Below, in pieces: positions 34,808 through 43,811 of a stretch of DNA of 64,000 nucleotides; position 1 is the stretch's first letter; the number at the start of each line of letters is the position of its first letter. Both the position numbers and the translations under genes were made by a program. The notes below the pieces were generated by a model that was not told the DNA's origin, did no database searches, and was given only the letters and a program-made list of their open reading frames with translations. The stretch comes from Cellulomonas composti (GTDB lineage Bacteria > Actinomycetota > Actinomycetes > Actinomycetales > Cellulomonadaceae). Location: NCBI RefSeq assembly GCF_007990245.1, contig NZ_BJWG01000007.1:62001-126000 (forward strand), in the 5' to 3' direction.

Positions 34808-37257
34808 CGCATGGCTCGGGCGAACTCGGCGACCGTCGACGGCGGCACGACACCCGCGCCGCCGACCACGTCGACCGTCGTGACCGCGTTCTTGTCCAGC
34901 CACGCCGTCACACGGGCGTCGCCCGTGAACGGCACGATGAGCGCGAGCCGCCCGAGGGCGCCCGCGGTGACGGAGTCGATGAGCGAGCTGTCCGCCCCGT
35001 TCGCAACGGTCACGCGCGCGGTCCCGACCTTCTCGGCGAAGGCGCTCGCGGTGGCCAACGCGGTGCCGTAACGGTCGTCGCCGGCAAGGCGACGCACGTC
35101 GGCCCCCAGGCTCGAGCGCAGAGCGTCGGCCACCCCGTCCGAGACGGCACCCGTGCCGCCGACGATCGTGACGTCGCGCACGCCGCGCTTGGTCAGGACG
35201 TCCCGCGACACGGCCGGCAGGTTGTGAGGAGCGGTCAGGACGATCGGCATCTCCCGCGCCGCCGCCGCACCGCCGACGGTCGCGGCGTCGACGAGGTTCG
35301 CCTGCGCCCCCGAGGCGACGACGGCCGACGACGACGCGGGCATCCGGGCCGCGACCGCGGCCGCAGTCCCGTACCGGTCGGCGCCGGCGATGCGGCGCAC
35401 CTCGTCGACCCCGAGCTTGCGCAGCTGCTTGACGAGCTTCGGGCCGAGCACACCCTTCCCGCCGACGAGCCAGACGGTCGACGGCGAACGCCGCTTGATC
35501 TCGGCCACCGTCGCGGCCGGCAGCGCATCCTGCTCCGAGAGCAGCACGGGCGCCGAGCGCCAACGCGCGAACGGGGCAGCGACGAGGCCGTCCACGATCG
35601 AGGACTGCGTCCCGGCCACGAGCACGACCTCGTCGGACGTGCGCTGGGCGAGCCTGCCGATCGCGGCCGCGGTCGCCCAGCGGTCGGCGCCACCCCAGCG
35701 CGCGATGCCGCACGCCTCCCCGCCGGAGCCGCCCTTCGGGAGCGCCTCGACGAAGACCGAGTCGGTCACGCCGAGGTGCGTGATCTGCACCTCGTAGACG
35801 CCCGCGGGCGCCTGGGTGCCGTCACCGAGCCGCTGGTCCCAGCTCACGGGCGCCCAGCCGCGCCCGGCACCGGCCAGCGTGCGGACCACGGTCGCGTCGC
35901 AGACCGAGCGCACGGTCGCGGTCCAGCTCTCCGACCTGACGCCGTACACCTCGGCGACGAGCGGTGTCCCGGGCGGGCCGGCGGCCGTCGCGACCCGCGC
36001 CTGCGCGCGCTGGACCTGCTGCGCGGCATAGTCGCGAACCAGGTTGAGCCGGTTGTACAGCAGCTGACCGGGGCAGGCCGTCGAGCCCGCGTCACGGTGG
36101 CCCATGATCGTCGGCAGCGGGCCCGTCCAGCCCGGCTTGCGGATGGGGTGCGTGCTGCCCTCGCGCGCGGTGAGGATCGCGGTGCCGAGCGGGTCACGAC
36201 CGTACGTCGCGAGCTTCCACGCGGCGACCTGCGCGACCGAGCGCAGCGCCGCGTCGGGCGGCGTGTAGCTCGTGAAGTCGCCGATCATCGCGATGCCGAT
36301 GGTGTCGGTGTTGAAGCCGCCCGAGTGCACGCCGAGCGGGATCTTGTCGATCGAGCCCGCGCGGCCCTCGTACACGGTGCCGAACCGGTCGACGAGGAAG
36401 TGGTACCCGACGTCGCTCCAGCCGCGACCCTTGATGTGGTACAGGTAGATGCCGCGCACGAGCGCGGGCGCCTGCGCCTGCGAGTAGGTGTTCGAGTTCA
36501 CCGTGTGGTGGACGACGACCGCCTTGATCGTCGAGTTCCACAGGATCGGCTTGCGCAGCGACTCGTCGGCGTGCCACTGCGCACGCGTGACGAGCGACGG
36601 GGCGAGGCGCGACGGCGCCAGCCCGGACTCGGACGGGACGAGCGTCGTGCCCTCACGTGCGGCCTGCTCGAGCCCGACGTCGACGAGCGTCGCTGCCAGG
36701 CCGGCGGGCGCCGCACCCGTCGCGGTCTCCACGCGCACCTGCAGCCCGTCCGACCCGGAGCGGACCATCGGCTCGGTGCCCGGCCGGTTGGTGGCCGCCT
36801 CGGGCGTGCCCGCATCCGGCTGCTCGGCGTCCAGGTCGACGGGCGTCCAGTCGGACCACGTGCCCGCCTCGCGGGTGCGCACCAGGACGCGCGTGACGTC
36901 CGCGCGCTGGTCGGACCAGGTCACGCCCAGCACGTCGAAGCCCGCCGTCGTGCTCGCCGGCGTGAGGACCGCGAGCGTGCCGAGACGCGACTGCGGGCCG
37001 AGCGTGCCGTCGGAGGGCTCGACCTCGACCGGCAGCGACAGGTCGGGCAGGCTCGCGCGGTCGATGCCGGCGAGCGGCAGGGACGTGGTGCGTGAGGTCG
37101 AGTCGGCGGCGACGGGCACCGTCGCCGAGGCGCTCGTCGCGACCGGCGTCGGGTCCAGGACCGCCGCCGCACCCGCGTCCGCCCCCGCCGAAGCTGGGGT
37201 CGCCACGAGCGCGGTGACGAGTGCCGCCACGACGGCGGTCAGGGTGCGTCGGCGCAT
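34804..37257 (-). CDS. Secreted N-acetylmuramoyl-L-alanine amidase with three CWB2 repeats
   Basis: This 817-residue exported protein has a signal peptide (cleavage near TPASA-GA, residue 24). An N-terminal beta-rich part follows, then an Amidase_2 domain (about 235-400) with the zinc ligands visible as His250/251 in VVHHTV, His387 in MGHRDAG and Cys395. The C-terminal 290 residues are three CWB2 repeats. It would cut between MurNAc and L-alanine in peptidoglycan. ATG at 37257 is chosen over 37302 because it puts the signal peptide first. It heads a four-gene overlapping operon and is a plausible MtrA target. Confidence 0.92.
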   Translation of the reverse strand: MRRRTLTAVVAALVTALVATPASAGADAGAAAVLDPTPVATSASATVPVAADSTSRTTSLPLAGIDRASLPDLSLPVEVEPSDGTLGPQSRLGTLAVLTPASTTAGFDVLGVTWSDQRADVTRVLVRTREAGTWSDWTPVDLDAEQPDAGTPEAATNRPGTEPMVRSGSDGLQVRVETATGAAPAGLAATLVDVGLEQAAREGTTLVPSESGLAPSRLAPSLVTRAQWHADESLRKPILWNSTIKAVVVHHTVNSNTYSQAQAPALVRGIYLYHIKGRGWSDVGYHFLVDRFGTVYEGRAGSIDKIPLGVHSGGFNTDTIGIAMIGDFTSYTPPDAALRSVAQVAAWKLATYGRDPLGTAILTAREGSTHPIRKPGWTGPLPTIMGHRDAGSTACPGQLLYNRLNLVRDYAAQQVQRAQARVATAAGPPGTPLVAEVYGVRSESWTATVRSVCDATVVRTLAGAGRGWAPVSWDQRLGDGTQAPAGVYEVQITHLGVTDSVFVEALPKGGSGGEACGIARWGGADRWATAAAIGRLAQRTSDEVVLVAGTQSSIVDGLVAAPFARWRSAPVLLSEQDALPAATVAEIKRRSPSTVWLVGGKGVLGPKLVKQLRKLGVDEVRRIAGADRYGTAAAVAARMPASSSAVVASGAQANLVDAATVGGAAAAREMPIVLTAPHNLPAVSRDVLTKRGVRDVTIVGGTGAVSDGVADALRSSLGADVRRLAGDDRYGTALATASAFAEKVGTARVTVANGADSSLIDSVTAGALGRLALIVPFTGDARVTAWLDKNAVTTVDVVGGAGVVPPSTVAEFARAMR

Positions 37258-37311
37258 GGGTCTGTCCCGTCTGGCTGATACGCGCCACGGCGAACGCGGC
37301 ACTGAACCCGC

Positions 37312-37337
37312 GTCACACTAATTCACACCTGTCACAC
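37312..37337. promoter_or_regulatory. Triple TCACAC direct repeat upstream of the amidase operon
   Basis: TCACAC occurs at 37313, 37323 and 37332, spaced 10 and 9 bases, roughly one helical turn, with the first and last preceded by G (GTCACAC). It lies about 55-80 bases before the amidase start. The minus-strand hexamer TAGTGT (37320-37315) within it could be a -10. Helically phased direct repeats suggest an operator for a response regulator; MtrA is a candidate. Confidence 0.5.
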
Positions 37338-37386
37338 ATGCACGTAGCGCGGCGGCACGCGCCGAGCGATGTCCGAAACGTCGGGA

Positions 37387-39150
37387 TCAGGCCTCGCGGG
37401 TGATCTCGTCGCGTCCGGCCGCCGCCTCGCGCAGCAGCTCGACGACCGCGTCGTGGTGCATCGCGGGGATGACCTGCGCGTTCGTGTAGGCGCGGGCGAT
37501 CCGGGCGGCGAGCGGGATGCCGCGCGGGTCGCCCCACACCACGACCGTCGGGTCCGCGATCGCCTCGGCGTGCTCGCGCAGCACGTACCGCCCCAGGACG
37601 AGAGGGTCGACGTGCGCGTGCACGAGCCGCTCCCCCACGGCCCGGCGCCACCACAGACCGGCGGCCCGCTGCCGCTCGCCGAGCGCGTCGATCGTCGCCT
37701 CGCGGCCGAGCGCACGCGCGAACGGGCGCGCCACGGCGAGCAGCACACGCGGGATGCCGTCCAGGCCCCAGCGCTCGAGCCGGTGCGTGATCATGTCGTA
37801 GCGGACGTCGCCGACCTCGAGGACGCGCACGCGGTCGTCCACGTCGGCCTCGAGGGCCGAGTCGGCGACGAGCACGGCACGCGCCCCGCGGCGCGCCGCG
37901 TCCTGCGCGATCCGCGCGCTGCGACGCAGCGCCGAGCGGTGCAGCGCGATCGCGACGACGAGCGGCGCGTCCGGATCGGGCTCGGGCGCGGGCTCACCGC
38001 GCAGCAGCCGTCCGACGTCGGCACCGACCGCGGCGGGGCCGAACCGGAACGCGAGGTCCTCGCGCACCAGGTGCGGGCGGGCCGAGCCCAGCCGCGCCTC
38101 GAGCCCCTCGACCGCCACCAGGACCGGCTCGACGTCCTCACCCACGTCGACCAGCCACGACATCCACAGGTCCTGTGCGACGTCGAGCGTGCGCACGCCG
38201 CCGCGGGTCGCGGTCGCGACGACCGGAAGCCCCGTGGCGAGCGCCTCGGCCGATGCCATGCCGAACGTCTCGGACCGCGACAGGTGCACCATCAGGTCGG
38301 CCCGGTGGTAGACCTCGGCGATGTGCGTGGGGTCGACCCGCCCGAGGAACGTCACGGCGTCCAGCACCCCGAGCTCGTCCGCGAGCGCGCGCATCCGCTC
38401 GAGGTCCACGCCCGCGCCCGCGATCGTCAACGTGGCAGCCGGACGACGGGCCCGCCAGGCCGCGAACGCGCGCACGAGCCGCAGCACACCCTTGGCCTCG
38501 AGCACGTTGCCGACGTAGAGCCACCGGTCGAAGCGACGCGGCGGGTGCTCGCGCTCCGTCAGCCGCTCGACGTCGATGACGTTGTGCACGGTAGAGATCG
38601 TCGCCGCCCGGTCGGGGTACCGGCCACGCAGCACGCGTGTCAGGTCCTCGTTCACGGTGGAGAACGCCGCGGCGCCGCGCACGGTCTGCGCGTACAGCGC
38701 GGCCGTCGCGGGCTCGCTGAGCAGCCGGTTCACGTACGACGCGTGCTCGGTGACCAGCACCGGGACGCGTTCGCCGACGAGGTCGACCACGGCCCACCCG
38801 GTCGGCAGCCCGACGTGCACGTGCACCGCGGTGGCCGCGGCGAGCTCGTCGGCGTGCGGTTCGAGCGCCGCGCGGGTCAGCCGGGCGACCTCGTCGCGCG
38901 GGGCGGCCGGCTCGGTCTCGAACGGGACCCGCAGGACCTCGATGCCGTCGACGACCTCGCGCGCGGGCGCCGGCGCGGTGCCGGGCGGGTGCGACGAGAC
39001 GTGCACGACGAGCGGGTCGGGGAACTGCTCGAGCAGCGCCTGCGTGGTGCGCCGCACGAACACCCCCCAGTAGGGGTGCCCGCTCGTCGGGTACCACGGC
39101 GTGACGACGACGAGCCGGCCGGGCCGGTCGGGGACGGGACGCTCAACCAC
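37387..39150 (-). CDS. GT4-type glycosyltransferase with C-terminal extension
   Basis: This 587-residue protein has a GT-B fold. The N-terminal half begins VVTPWYPTSGHPYWGVFVR and includes VTEHASYVNRLL. The C-terminal half has the EX7E motif in ETFGMASAEALATGLPVVA. About 190 residues beyond the usual GT4 end form an extra alpha/beta part of unknown role. It is related in length and sequence (WYPT...GVFVR, TEHASY) to the protein at 41941-43725. It starts at GTG, overlapping the previous gene by eight bases. Confidence 0.87.
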   Translation of the reverse strand: MVERPVPDRPGRLVVVTPWYPTSGHPYWGVFVRRTTQALLEQFPDPLVVHVSSHPPGTAPAPAREVVDGIEVLRVPFETEPAAPRDEVARLTRAALEPHADELAAATAVHVHVGLPTGWAVVDLVGERVPVLVTEHASYVNRLLSEPATAALYAQTVRGAAAFSTVNEDLTRVLRGRYPDRAATISTVHNVIDVERLTEREHPPRRFDRWLYVGNVLEAKGVLRLVRAFAAWRARRPAATLTIAGAGVDLERMRALADELGVLDAVTFLGRVDPTHIAEVYHRADLMVHLSRSETFGMASAEALATGLPVVATATRGGVRTLDVAQDLWMSWLVDVGEDVEPVLVAVEGLEARLGSARPHLVREDLAFRFGPAAVGADVGRLLRGEPAPEPDPDAPLVVAIALHRSALRRSARIAQDAARRGARAVLVADSALEADVDDRVRVLEVGDVRYDMITHRLERWGLDGIPRVLLAVARPFARALGREATIDALGERQRAAGLWWRRAVGERLVHAHVDPLVLGRYVLREHAEAIADPTVVVWGDPRGIPLAARIARAYTNAQVIPAMHHDAVVELLREAAAGRDEITREA

Positions 39151-40456
39151 GGGCCACCTCGCGGACCTGCTCGACGAACGGTTCCAGCAGCGTGTCGCGC
39201 CGGTAGGTGCGCGCGTGCGCGAGCGCGTCGTCGTGCTGACGCTGCGTGGAGGTGCGGGCGCCGCGCGCGGCCGCGAGCAGCGCGTCGGCGACGCCGCGGG
39301 CCGTCAGCGTCGCTGCCGGGAAGGACAGCGGGTAGCCGTCGAGGGGTTCGGCGATCGCGGTCGTCTGCGTGAACACCCCGACGATCGGCTTGCCGGACGC
39401 CATGCACTCGAAGACCTTGCCCGACGTCACGTACCGCGACGGCGCCGCCATCAGCAGGATCGCGTCGAGATCCTCGTACACGTCGCCGATCGTCGCCTTC
39501 GAGACCGGGCCGTCGTAGCTGACGCCGATGCCCTCCTCGAGCGGCATGAGGCCCGCGATGCGTTCGGCCTGTGCGGCGAAGAAGCCGAGGTGCCCGTAGA
39601 CGTGCGCGGTCGCGCCGTCGAGCGCGGGGTCCTGGCGCGCGATCCGCCAGCCCTCCCACATCTCGGCGTGCGGGTGCCGGTCGGTCACGGTCCCGACGAA
39701 CCCGAACCGCAGCGGCCGGTCCGGTGCCGGCGGGCGGAACGCGGGCTCGCCCAGCAGGTCGGCGTCGTAGCCGTTGGGCAGCACCAGCATCCGCTCGGCC
39801 GCGGCCGGGTAGCGCTGCGCGTGCCACTCGCGCAGCGCCTCGTTGACGAACGTGAGGCGCGAGGCCCCGGCGACCAGACGAGCCTCCCAGCGCCGCGCGA
39901 GGTGACCGGGAGGGAACGCGTCGCCCTCGGTGAACAGGTCGAGGGTCCACGAGTCGCGGTAGTCGAGCACGTACGGGATCCGGTGGCGCACGCGAGCCCC
40001 GTACGCCGCGGCGAACGAGCTCCACGGGTTGCCGGTCGCGACGACGACGTCGACGGGTCGACGCTTGTGCACGCCGCCGATCGCCGACACGACGGGCCTG
40101 ATCCATGACGCGTACTGCTCGGGGAACACGAACCTCTGCCCGGCGATCGTCAGCGCCCGGTGCACGAACGGCAGGTCGGTCGCGAGCCGCGAGCGGTGCC
40201 GCAGGTCGGGGTCGAGGTGCGACATCGGCATCGGCACCCGCACGACGTCGATGCGCGGGTCGATCGTCGCGAGCAGGCTGTCGTCGCGCGACCCGACCAC
40301 CCGGTCGTAGAAGTCCTCCGTGACCGTGACGACGGTCGTGTCCCAGCCGTTCGCGGCGAAGTGGTTGGCCATCGCGAGAGCCCGGTACACGCCGCTCGCA
40401 CGCGAGGGCGGGTAGAACAGCGCGACGAGGACGACGTGCGGTCGTCGTTCGGACAC
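39143..40456 (-). CDS. GT4-type glycosyltransferase
   Basis: This 437-residue GT-B protein has VLVALFYPPSRASGVYRALAMA at the start (shortened: FYPPSRASGVYRAL), DYRDSWTLD in the middle and YVTSGKVFECMASGKPIVGV in the nucleotide-binding half. The protein at 45207-46520 has the same length and a closely related N-terminus, so the two are paralogues. GTG at 40456 has AGGAGG eight bases upstream, which fixes the start. It is divergent from the nucleotide-sugar dehydrogenase. Confidence 0.87.
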   Translation of the reverse strand: MSERRPHVVLVALFYPPSRASGVYRALAMANHFAANGWDTTVVTVTEDFYDRVVGSRDDSLLATIDPRIDVVRVPMPMSHLDPDLRHRSRLATDLPFVHRALTIAGQRFVFPEQYASWIRPVVSAIGGVHKRRPVDVVVATGNPWSSFAAAYGARVRHRIPYVLDYRDSWTLDLFTEGDAFPPGHLARRWEARLVAGASRLTFVNEALREWHAQRYPAAAERMLVLPNGYDADLLGEPAFRPPAPDRPLRFGFVGTVTDRHPHAEMWEGWRIARQDPALDGATAHVYGHLGFFAAQAERIAGLMPLEEGIGVSYDGPVSKATIGDVYEDLDAILLMAAPSRYVTSGKVFECMASGKPIVGVFTQTTAIAEPLDGYPLSFPAATLTARGVADALLAAARGARTSTQRQHDDALAHARTYRRDTLLEPFVEQVREVARG

Positions 40457-40645
40457 CTGACGGACCTCCTGGGACGGCGCACGGCGACCGTCGGTCTGCT
40501 CGGGGATCGAGCGCCCCGAGGGGCGCGGACAGCGGCGCACCCGTCTCCGGACGGGGCCGTGCACCGGTCGCCGAGAGCGGCCCGATGCCGTCGTTAGTAT
40601 AGGAGCGCCCGTCCGGGCTGCCCCTTTTCACCCCTTGAGGATGCT
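40457..40645. promoter_or_regulatory. Divergent promoter region, glycosyltransferase / nucleotide-sugar dehydrogenase
   Basis: On the plus strand, TAGTAT (40595-40600) in the context gtTAGTATagg is a strong -10 candidate, with GAGG five bases before the GTG at 40646. The glycosyltransferase on the other strand has its ribosome-binding site at about 40465-40470. No clear -35 or operator is seen. Confidence 0.5.
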
Positions 40646-41938
40646 GTGAAGATCGCTGTCGTCGCGCTCGGAAAGATCGGCCTCCCGTTGGCCGTCCAGT
40701 TCGCCTCGAAGGGGCACGACGTCGTCGGGGTCGACGTCAACCCCACGGTCGTCGACCTCGTCAACGCGGGCACCGAGCCCTTCCCGGGCGAGGCGCACCT
40801 GGCCGAGAAGCTCGCCGAGCTCGTCCCCGCCGGCCGGCTGCGCGCCACCACCGACTACGCCGACGCGATCCCCGGCGCCGACGCCGTCGTGCTCGTCGTG
40901 CCGCTGTTCGTCAACGACGAGACGTGGCAGCCGGACTTCGGCTGGATGGACGCCGCGACGCGGTCCCTGGCCGCGCACCTCACACCGGGCACGCTCGTCT
41001 CGTACGAGACGACGCTGCCCGTCGGTACGACGCGCACCCGGTGGAAGCCGCTGCTCGAGGAGGTCTCGGGGCTGACCGAGGGCACCGACTTCCACCTCGT
41101 GTTCTCACCCGAGCGCGTCCTGACGGGCCGCGTGTTCGCGGACCTGCGCAAGTACCCCAAGCTCGTCGGCGGGCTCAGCGAGGCGGGCGCCGCGGCCGCG
41201 ATCGCGTTCTACGAGGACGTGCTCGACTTCGACGAGCGTCCCGACCTGCCGCGCCCCAACGGCGTGTGGGACCTGGGCTCGGCCGAGGCCTCGGAGCTCG
41301 CCAAGCTCGCGGAGACCACCTACCGCGACGTCAACATCGGCCTGGCCAACCAGTTCGGCCGGTTCGCCGAGAAGAACGGCATCGACGTGCACGCCGTGAT
41401 CGACGCCTCCAACTCGCAGCCGTACTCGCACATCCACCGCCCGGGCATCGCCGTCGGCGGGCACTGCATCCCGGTCTACCCGCGGCTCTACCTGTTCAAC
41501 GACCCGGACGCGACGATCGTGCGCGCGGCCCGCGAGGCGAACATGGGCATGCCCGCGCACGCGATCGACCTGGCGCGCGTCGCGGCGGGCGGCTCGCTCG
41601 AGGGCCTGCGGCTCGTCGTGCTGGGGGCGTCCTACCGCGGCGGCGTGAAGGAGACCGCGTTCTCGGGGGTCTTCGCGACCGTGGAGGCGGCCCGTGCGGC
41701 CGGCGCCGACGTCCTGGTGCACGACCCGATGTACACCGACGACGAGCTCGAGCGCTTCGGCTGGACCCCGTTCCACGCGGGCGAGAGCGCCGACGTCGTC
41801 GTCGTGCAGGCCGACCACGCGGACTACCGCACCTGGGGTGCGGCGCAGGTGCCGGGCGTGCGCGTGGTCGTCGACGGCCGCGACGTCACGGCTCCCGACT
41901 GGGGCGGCGCGACGAGGATCGTGCTCGGGAAGGCCTGA
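40646..41938 (+). CDS. Nucleotide-sugar 6-dehydrogenase (WbpA/WecC type)
   Basis: This 430-residue enzyme oxidises C6 of a UDP-HexNAc to the uronic acid in two NAD-dependent steps. It has the N-terminal Rossmann segment IAVVALGKIGLPLA, FSPERVLTGR at about 153-162, the central-helix ETTYRDVNI, and the catalytic Cys274 in VGGHCIPVYP. This subfamily includes WbpA (UDP-GlcNAc) and WecC (UDP-ManNAc). With the genes at 26105-28793 it would feed a UDP-diacetamido-uronic acid pathway; with wecB alone it could make UDP-ManNAcA. Its GTG start follows GAGG by five bases. Confidence 0.92.
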   Translation: MKIAVVALGKIGLPLAVQFASKGHDVVGVDVNPTVVDLVNAGTEPFPGEAHLAEKLAELVPAGRLRATTDYADAIPGADAVVLVVPLFVNDETWQPDFGWMDAATRSLAAHLTPGTLVSYETTLPVGTTRTRWKPLLEEVSGLTEGTDFHLVFSPERVLTGRVFADLRKYPKLVGGLSEAGAAAAIAFYEDVLDFDERPDLPRPNGVWDLGSAEASELAKLAETTYRDVNIGLANQFGRFAEKNGIDVHAVIDASNSQPYSHIHRPGIAVGGHCIPVYPRLYLFNDPDATIVRAAREANMGMPAHAIDLARVAAGGSLEGLRLVVLGASYRGGVKETAFSGVFATVEAARAAGADVLVHDPMYTDDELERFGWTPFHAGESADVVVVQADHADYRTWGAAQVPGVRVVVDGRDVTAPDWGGATRIVLGKA

Positions 41939-41940
41939 GC

Positions 41941-43725
41941 GTGCCCGACGCGCCGCAGGAGGGTGCGCCCTACGTCGTCGTCACGCCCTGGTACCCGACG
42001 ACGCAGCGCCCGCACCACGGCGTCTTCGTGCGCGAGTGGACGCGGGCGATCGGCCGGCCCGCGCTCGTGCTGCACCTCGACGCGGTCGACCCCGACGAGT
42101 TCGACGGCCCCGACGAGCCGACGGCCCCGACCGAGGAGGACCGGCCCGAGGGTCGCCTCGTGCGCATCCCGGTGCCCGTCGCGCCGTCGACGTCGCGCGC
42201 GCTGACCGCGCAGGCGTTCGCCGCGGCGCTGCGGGGCTACCTCGCAGCGCACCGCGGGCTGGTCACCGCCGCCTCGGTGGTCCATGCGCACGTCGCCATG
42301 CCCGCCGGTTACGCCGCGGCCGTCACCGTGCCGCCCGGCGCGCGGTTCGTGCTCACCGAGCACGCGTCCTACCTGCCGACGATCCTGGCCCGCGAGGACG
42401 CGCGCGCGCTCTACGCCGTCGCGGCGGCCCGCGCGTCCGCGGTGCTCATGGTCGGCGAGGCCGAGGCGCGTCTGCTGCGCACGAGCGTGCCCGCGGTCGC
42501 GGACCGGGTCGTCGCGGTGGGCAACCCGCTCGACGACACCAGGTTCACGCCGCGCCCGCGCCCGCACGGCCCGCTCACCGCGTGGGTCACGGTCGGCAAC
42601 CTCGTGCCGGGCAAGGGCCAGGAGCACGTGCTGTCCGCGCTCGCCGCGAGCCCCGGCTCGACGCTGCTCGTCGTCGGCGACGGACCCGCTCGCGCCGACC
42701 TCGAGGAGCAGGCCCGCACGCTCGGCGTCGCGGACCGGGTCGAGCTGTGCGGCGCGGTAGCGCCGGACCAGGTGCCGGCGCTGCTGCGCGAGCGGGACGT
42801 GGCCGTCCAGCTCTCCGACCGCGAGACGTTCGGCCTCGCGCCGCTCGAGGCGCTGCTCGCCGGGCTGCCCGTCGTGGCGACGGCGTGCGGCGGCCCGCAG
42901 ACCACGCTCGCCGACGCGGTCGCGCGCGGCGTCGCGGCCCTCGTCCCGGTACGGCCCTCCCCCGCGCACGTCGTGGCGGCGATCACCTCCCTCGCGTCCG
43001 ACGACACGCGAGGACCCGGCCTGGACGACGGGGTCGACAGCGACGAAGGGACCGACGAGGCCGACCGTGCCGACGAGGCCGCGCGCGCGGAGCTCGTCAC
43101 CCGCTACGGTGCGGCCGCGTTCGGTGCGCGCATCCGGCGCGTGCTCGACGGCGACCCGCTCGACGCGCCCGACCCGGGCCGGCCCGGGGTGCTCACGGTC
43201 GCGCTGGGCCCCGCCGCGTCAGCCGCGCTCGCGGCCCGCCACGACGCGCTGCTGCGCGCCGGCGGCACGGTGCTGCACCTCACGGCCGGACCGGCCGCCG
43301 CGCTCGCGAGCGACGCGCGGCTCGAGGCCGGCGCACTGCTCGAGACCGCGTGGGGCGCCGCCGCTCCCCCCGCACCGGCCGACCCGCTCGGCGCCCGCTG
43401 GGCGGACCGGGCCGCGAGCGCCCTGCCCGGCAAGGTCGGACGGGCGGCGTCGGCTGCGGGCCGACGCCTGCGGTCGCGCGCGACGAGCGGCGCCGTGGCC
43501 GGTGAACGCGGGCTCGTCGAGTCCCGATGCGCCGGGGTGCTCGCTGGCGCCGAGACGCTGGCGGCCCGCCTGGCGCCGGCACTCGCCGACGTGACGGTCG
43601 TCGTGCCCGTGGCGGACCCGGCCGACGACCCGGCGACGCGCACAGCCTCCGACGCGCTCGCCGCCGCGTTGGTGAGCGCACTGGGTGCGCGCCTCGGGCA
43701 GCCCGCCGAGCTCGTCCGTCACTGA
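41941..43725 (+). CDS. GT4-type glycosyltransferase with C-terminal extension
   Basis: This 594-residue GT-B protein begins YVVVTPWYPTTQRPHHGVFVREW, contains VLTEHASYLPTIL, VGNLVPGKGQE and the EX7E motif ETFGLAPLEALLAGLPVVA. About 210 further residues form a low-complexity acidic linker and an alpha/beta domain. It is a paralogue of the protein at 37387-39150. The GTG start lies two bases after the dehydrogenase stop, so the two are one operon. Donor and acceptor are unknown. Confidence 0.87.
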   Translation: MPDAPQEGAPYVVVTPWYPTTQRPHHGVFVREWTRAIGRPALVLHLDAVDPDEFDGPDEPTAPTEEDRPEGRLVRIPVPVAPSTSRALTAQAFAAALRGYLAAHRGLVTAASVVHAHVAMPAGYAAAVTVPPGARFVLTEHASYLPTILAREDARALYAVAAARASAVLMVGEAEARLLRTSVPAVADRVVAVGNPLDDTRFTPRPRPHGPLTAWVTVGNLVPGKGQEHVLSALAASPGSTLLVVGDGPARADLEEQARTLGVADRVELCGAVAPDQVPALLRERDVAVQLSDRETFGLAPLEALLAGLPVVATACGGPQTTLADAVARGVAALVPVRPSPAHVVAAITSLASDDTRGPGLDDGVDSDEGTDEADRADEAARAELVTRYGAAAFGARIRRVLDGDPLDAPDPGRPGVLTVALGPAASAALAARHDALLRAGGTVLHLTAGPAAALASDARLEAGALLETAWGAAAPPAPADPLGARWADRAASALPGKVGRAASAAGRRLRSRATSGAVAGERGLVESRCAGVLAGAETLAARLAPALADVTVVVPVADPADDPATRTASDALAAALVSALGARLGQPAELVRH

Positions 43726-43777
43726 CCTCGACCGTTACTGAGCTCGACCGTCACTGAGCCAGACCGCCACTGAGCCG
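43714..43777. repeat. Four-copy 16-bp tandem repeat containing the stop codon
   Basis: Units gtccgtcactgacctc, gaccgttactgagctc, gaccgtcactgagcca and gaccgccactgagccg follow one another exactly 16 bases apart. The first holds the TGA stop of the glycosyltransferase, and each copy repeats a TGA. A two-copy 13-bp repeat (ctcgtcggRcggg) follows to about 43810. Confidence 0.85.
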
Positions 43778-43811
43778 TGCGCCCTCGTCGGGCGGGCTCG
43801 TCGGACGGGCG

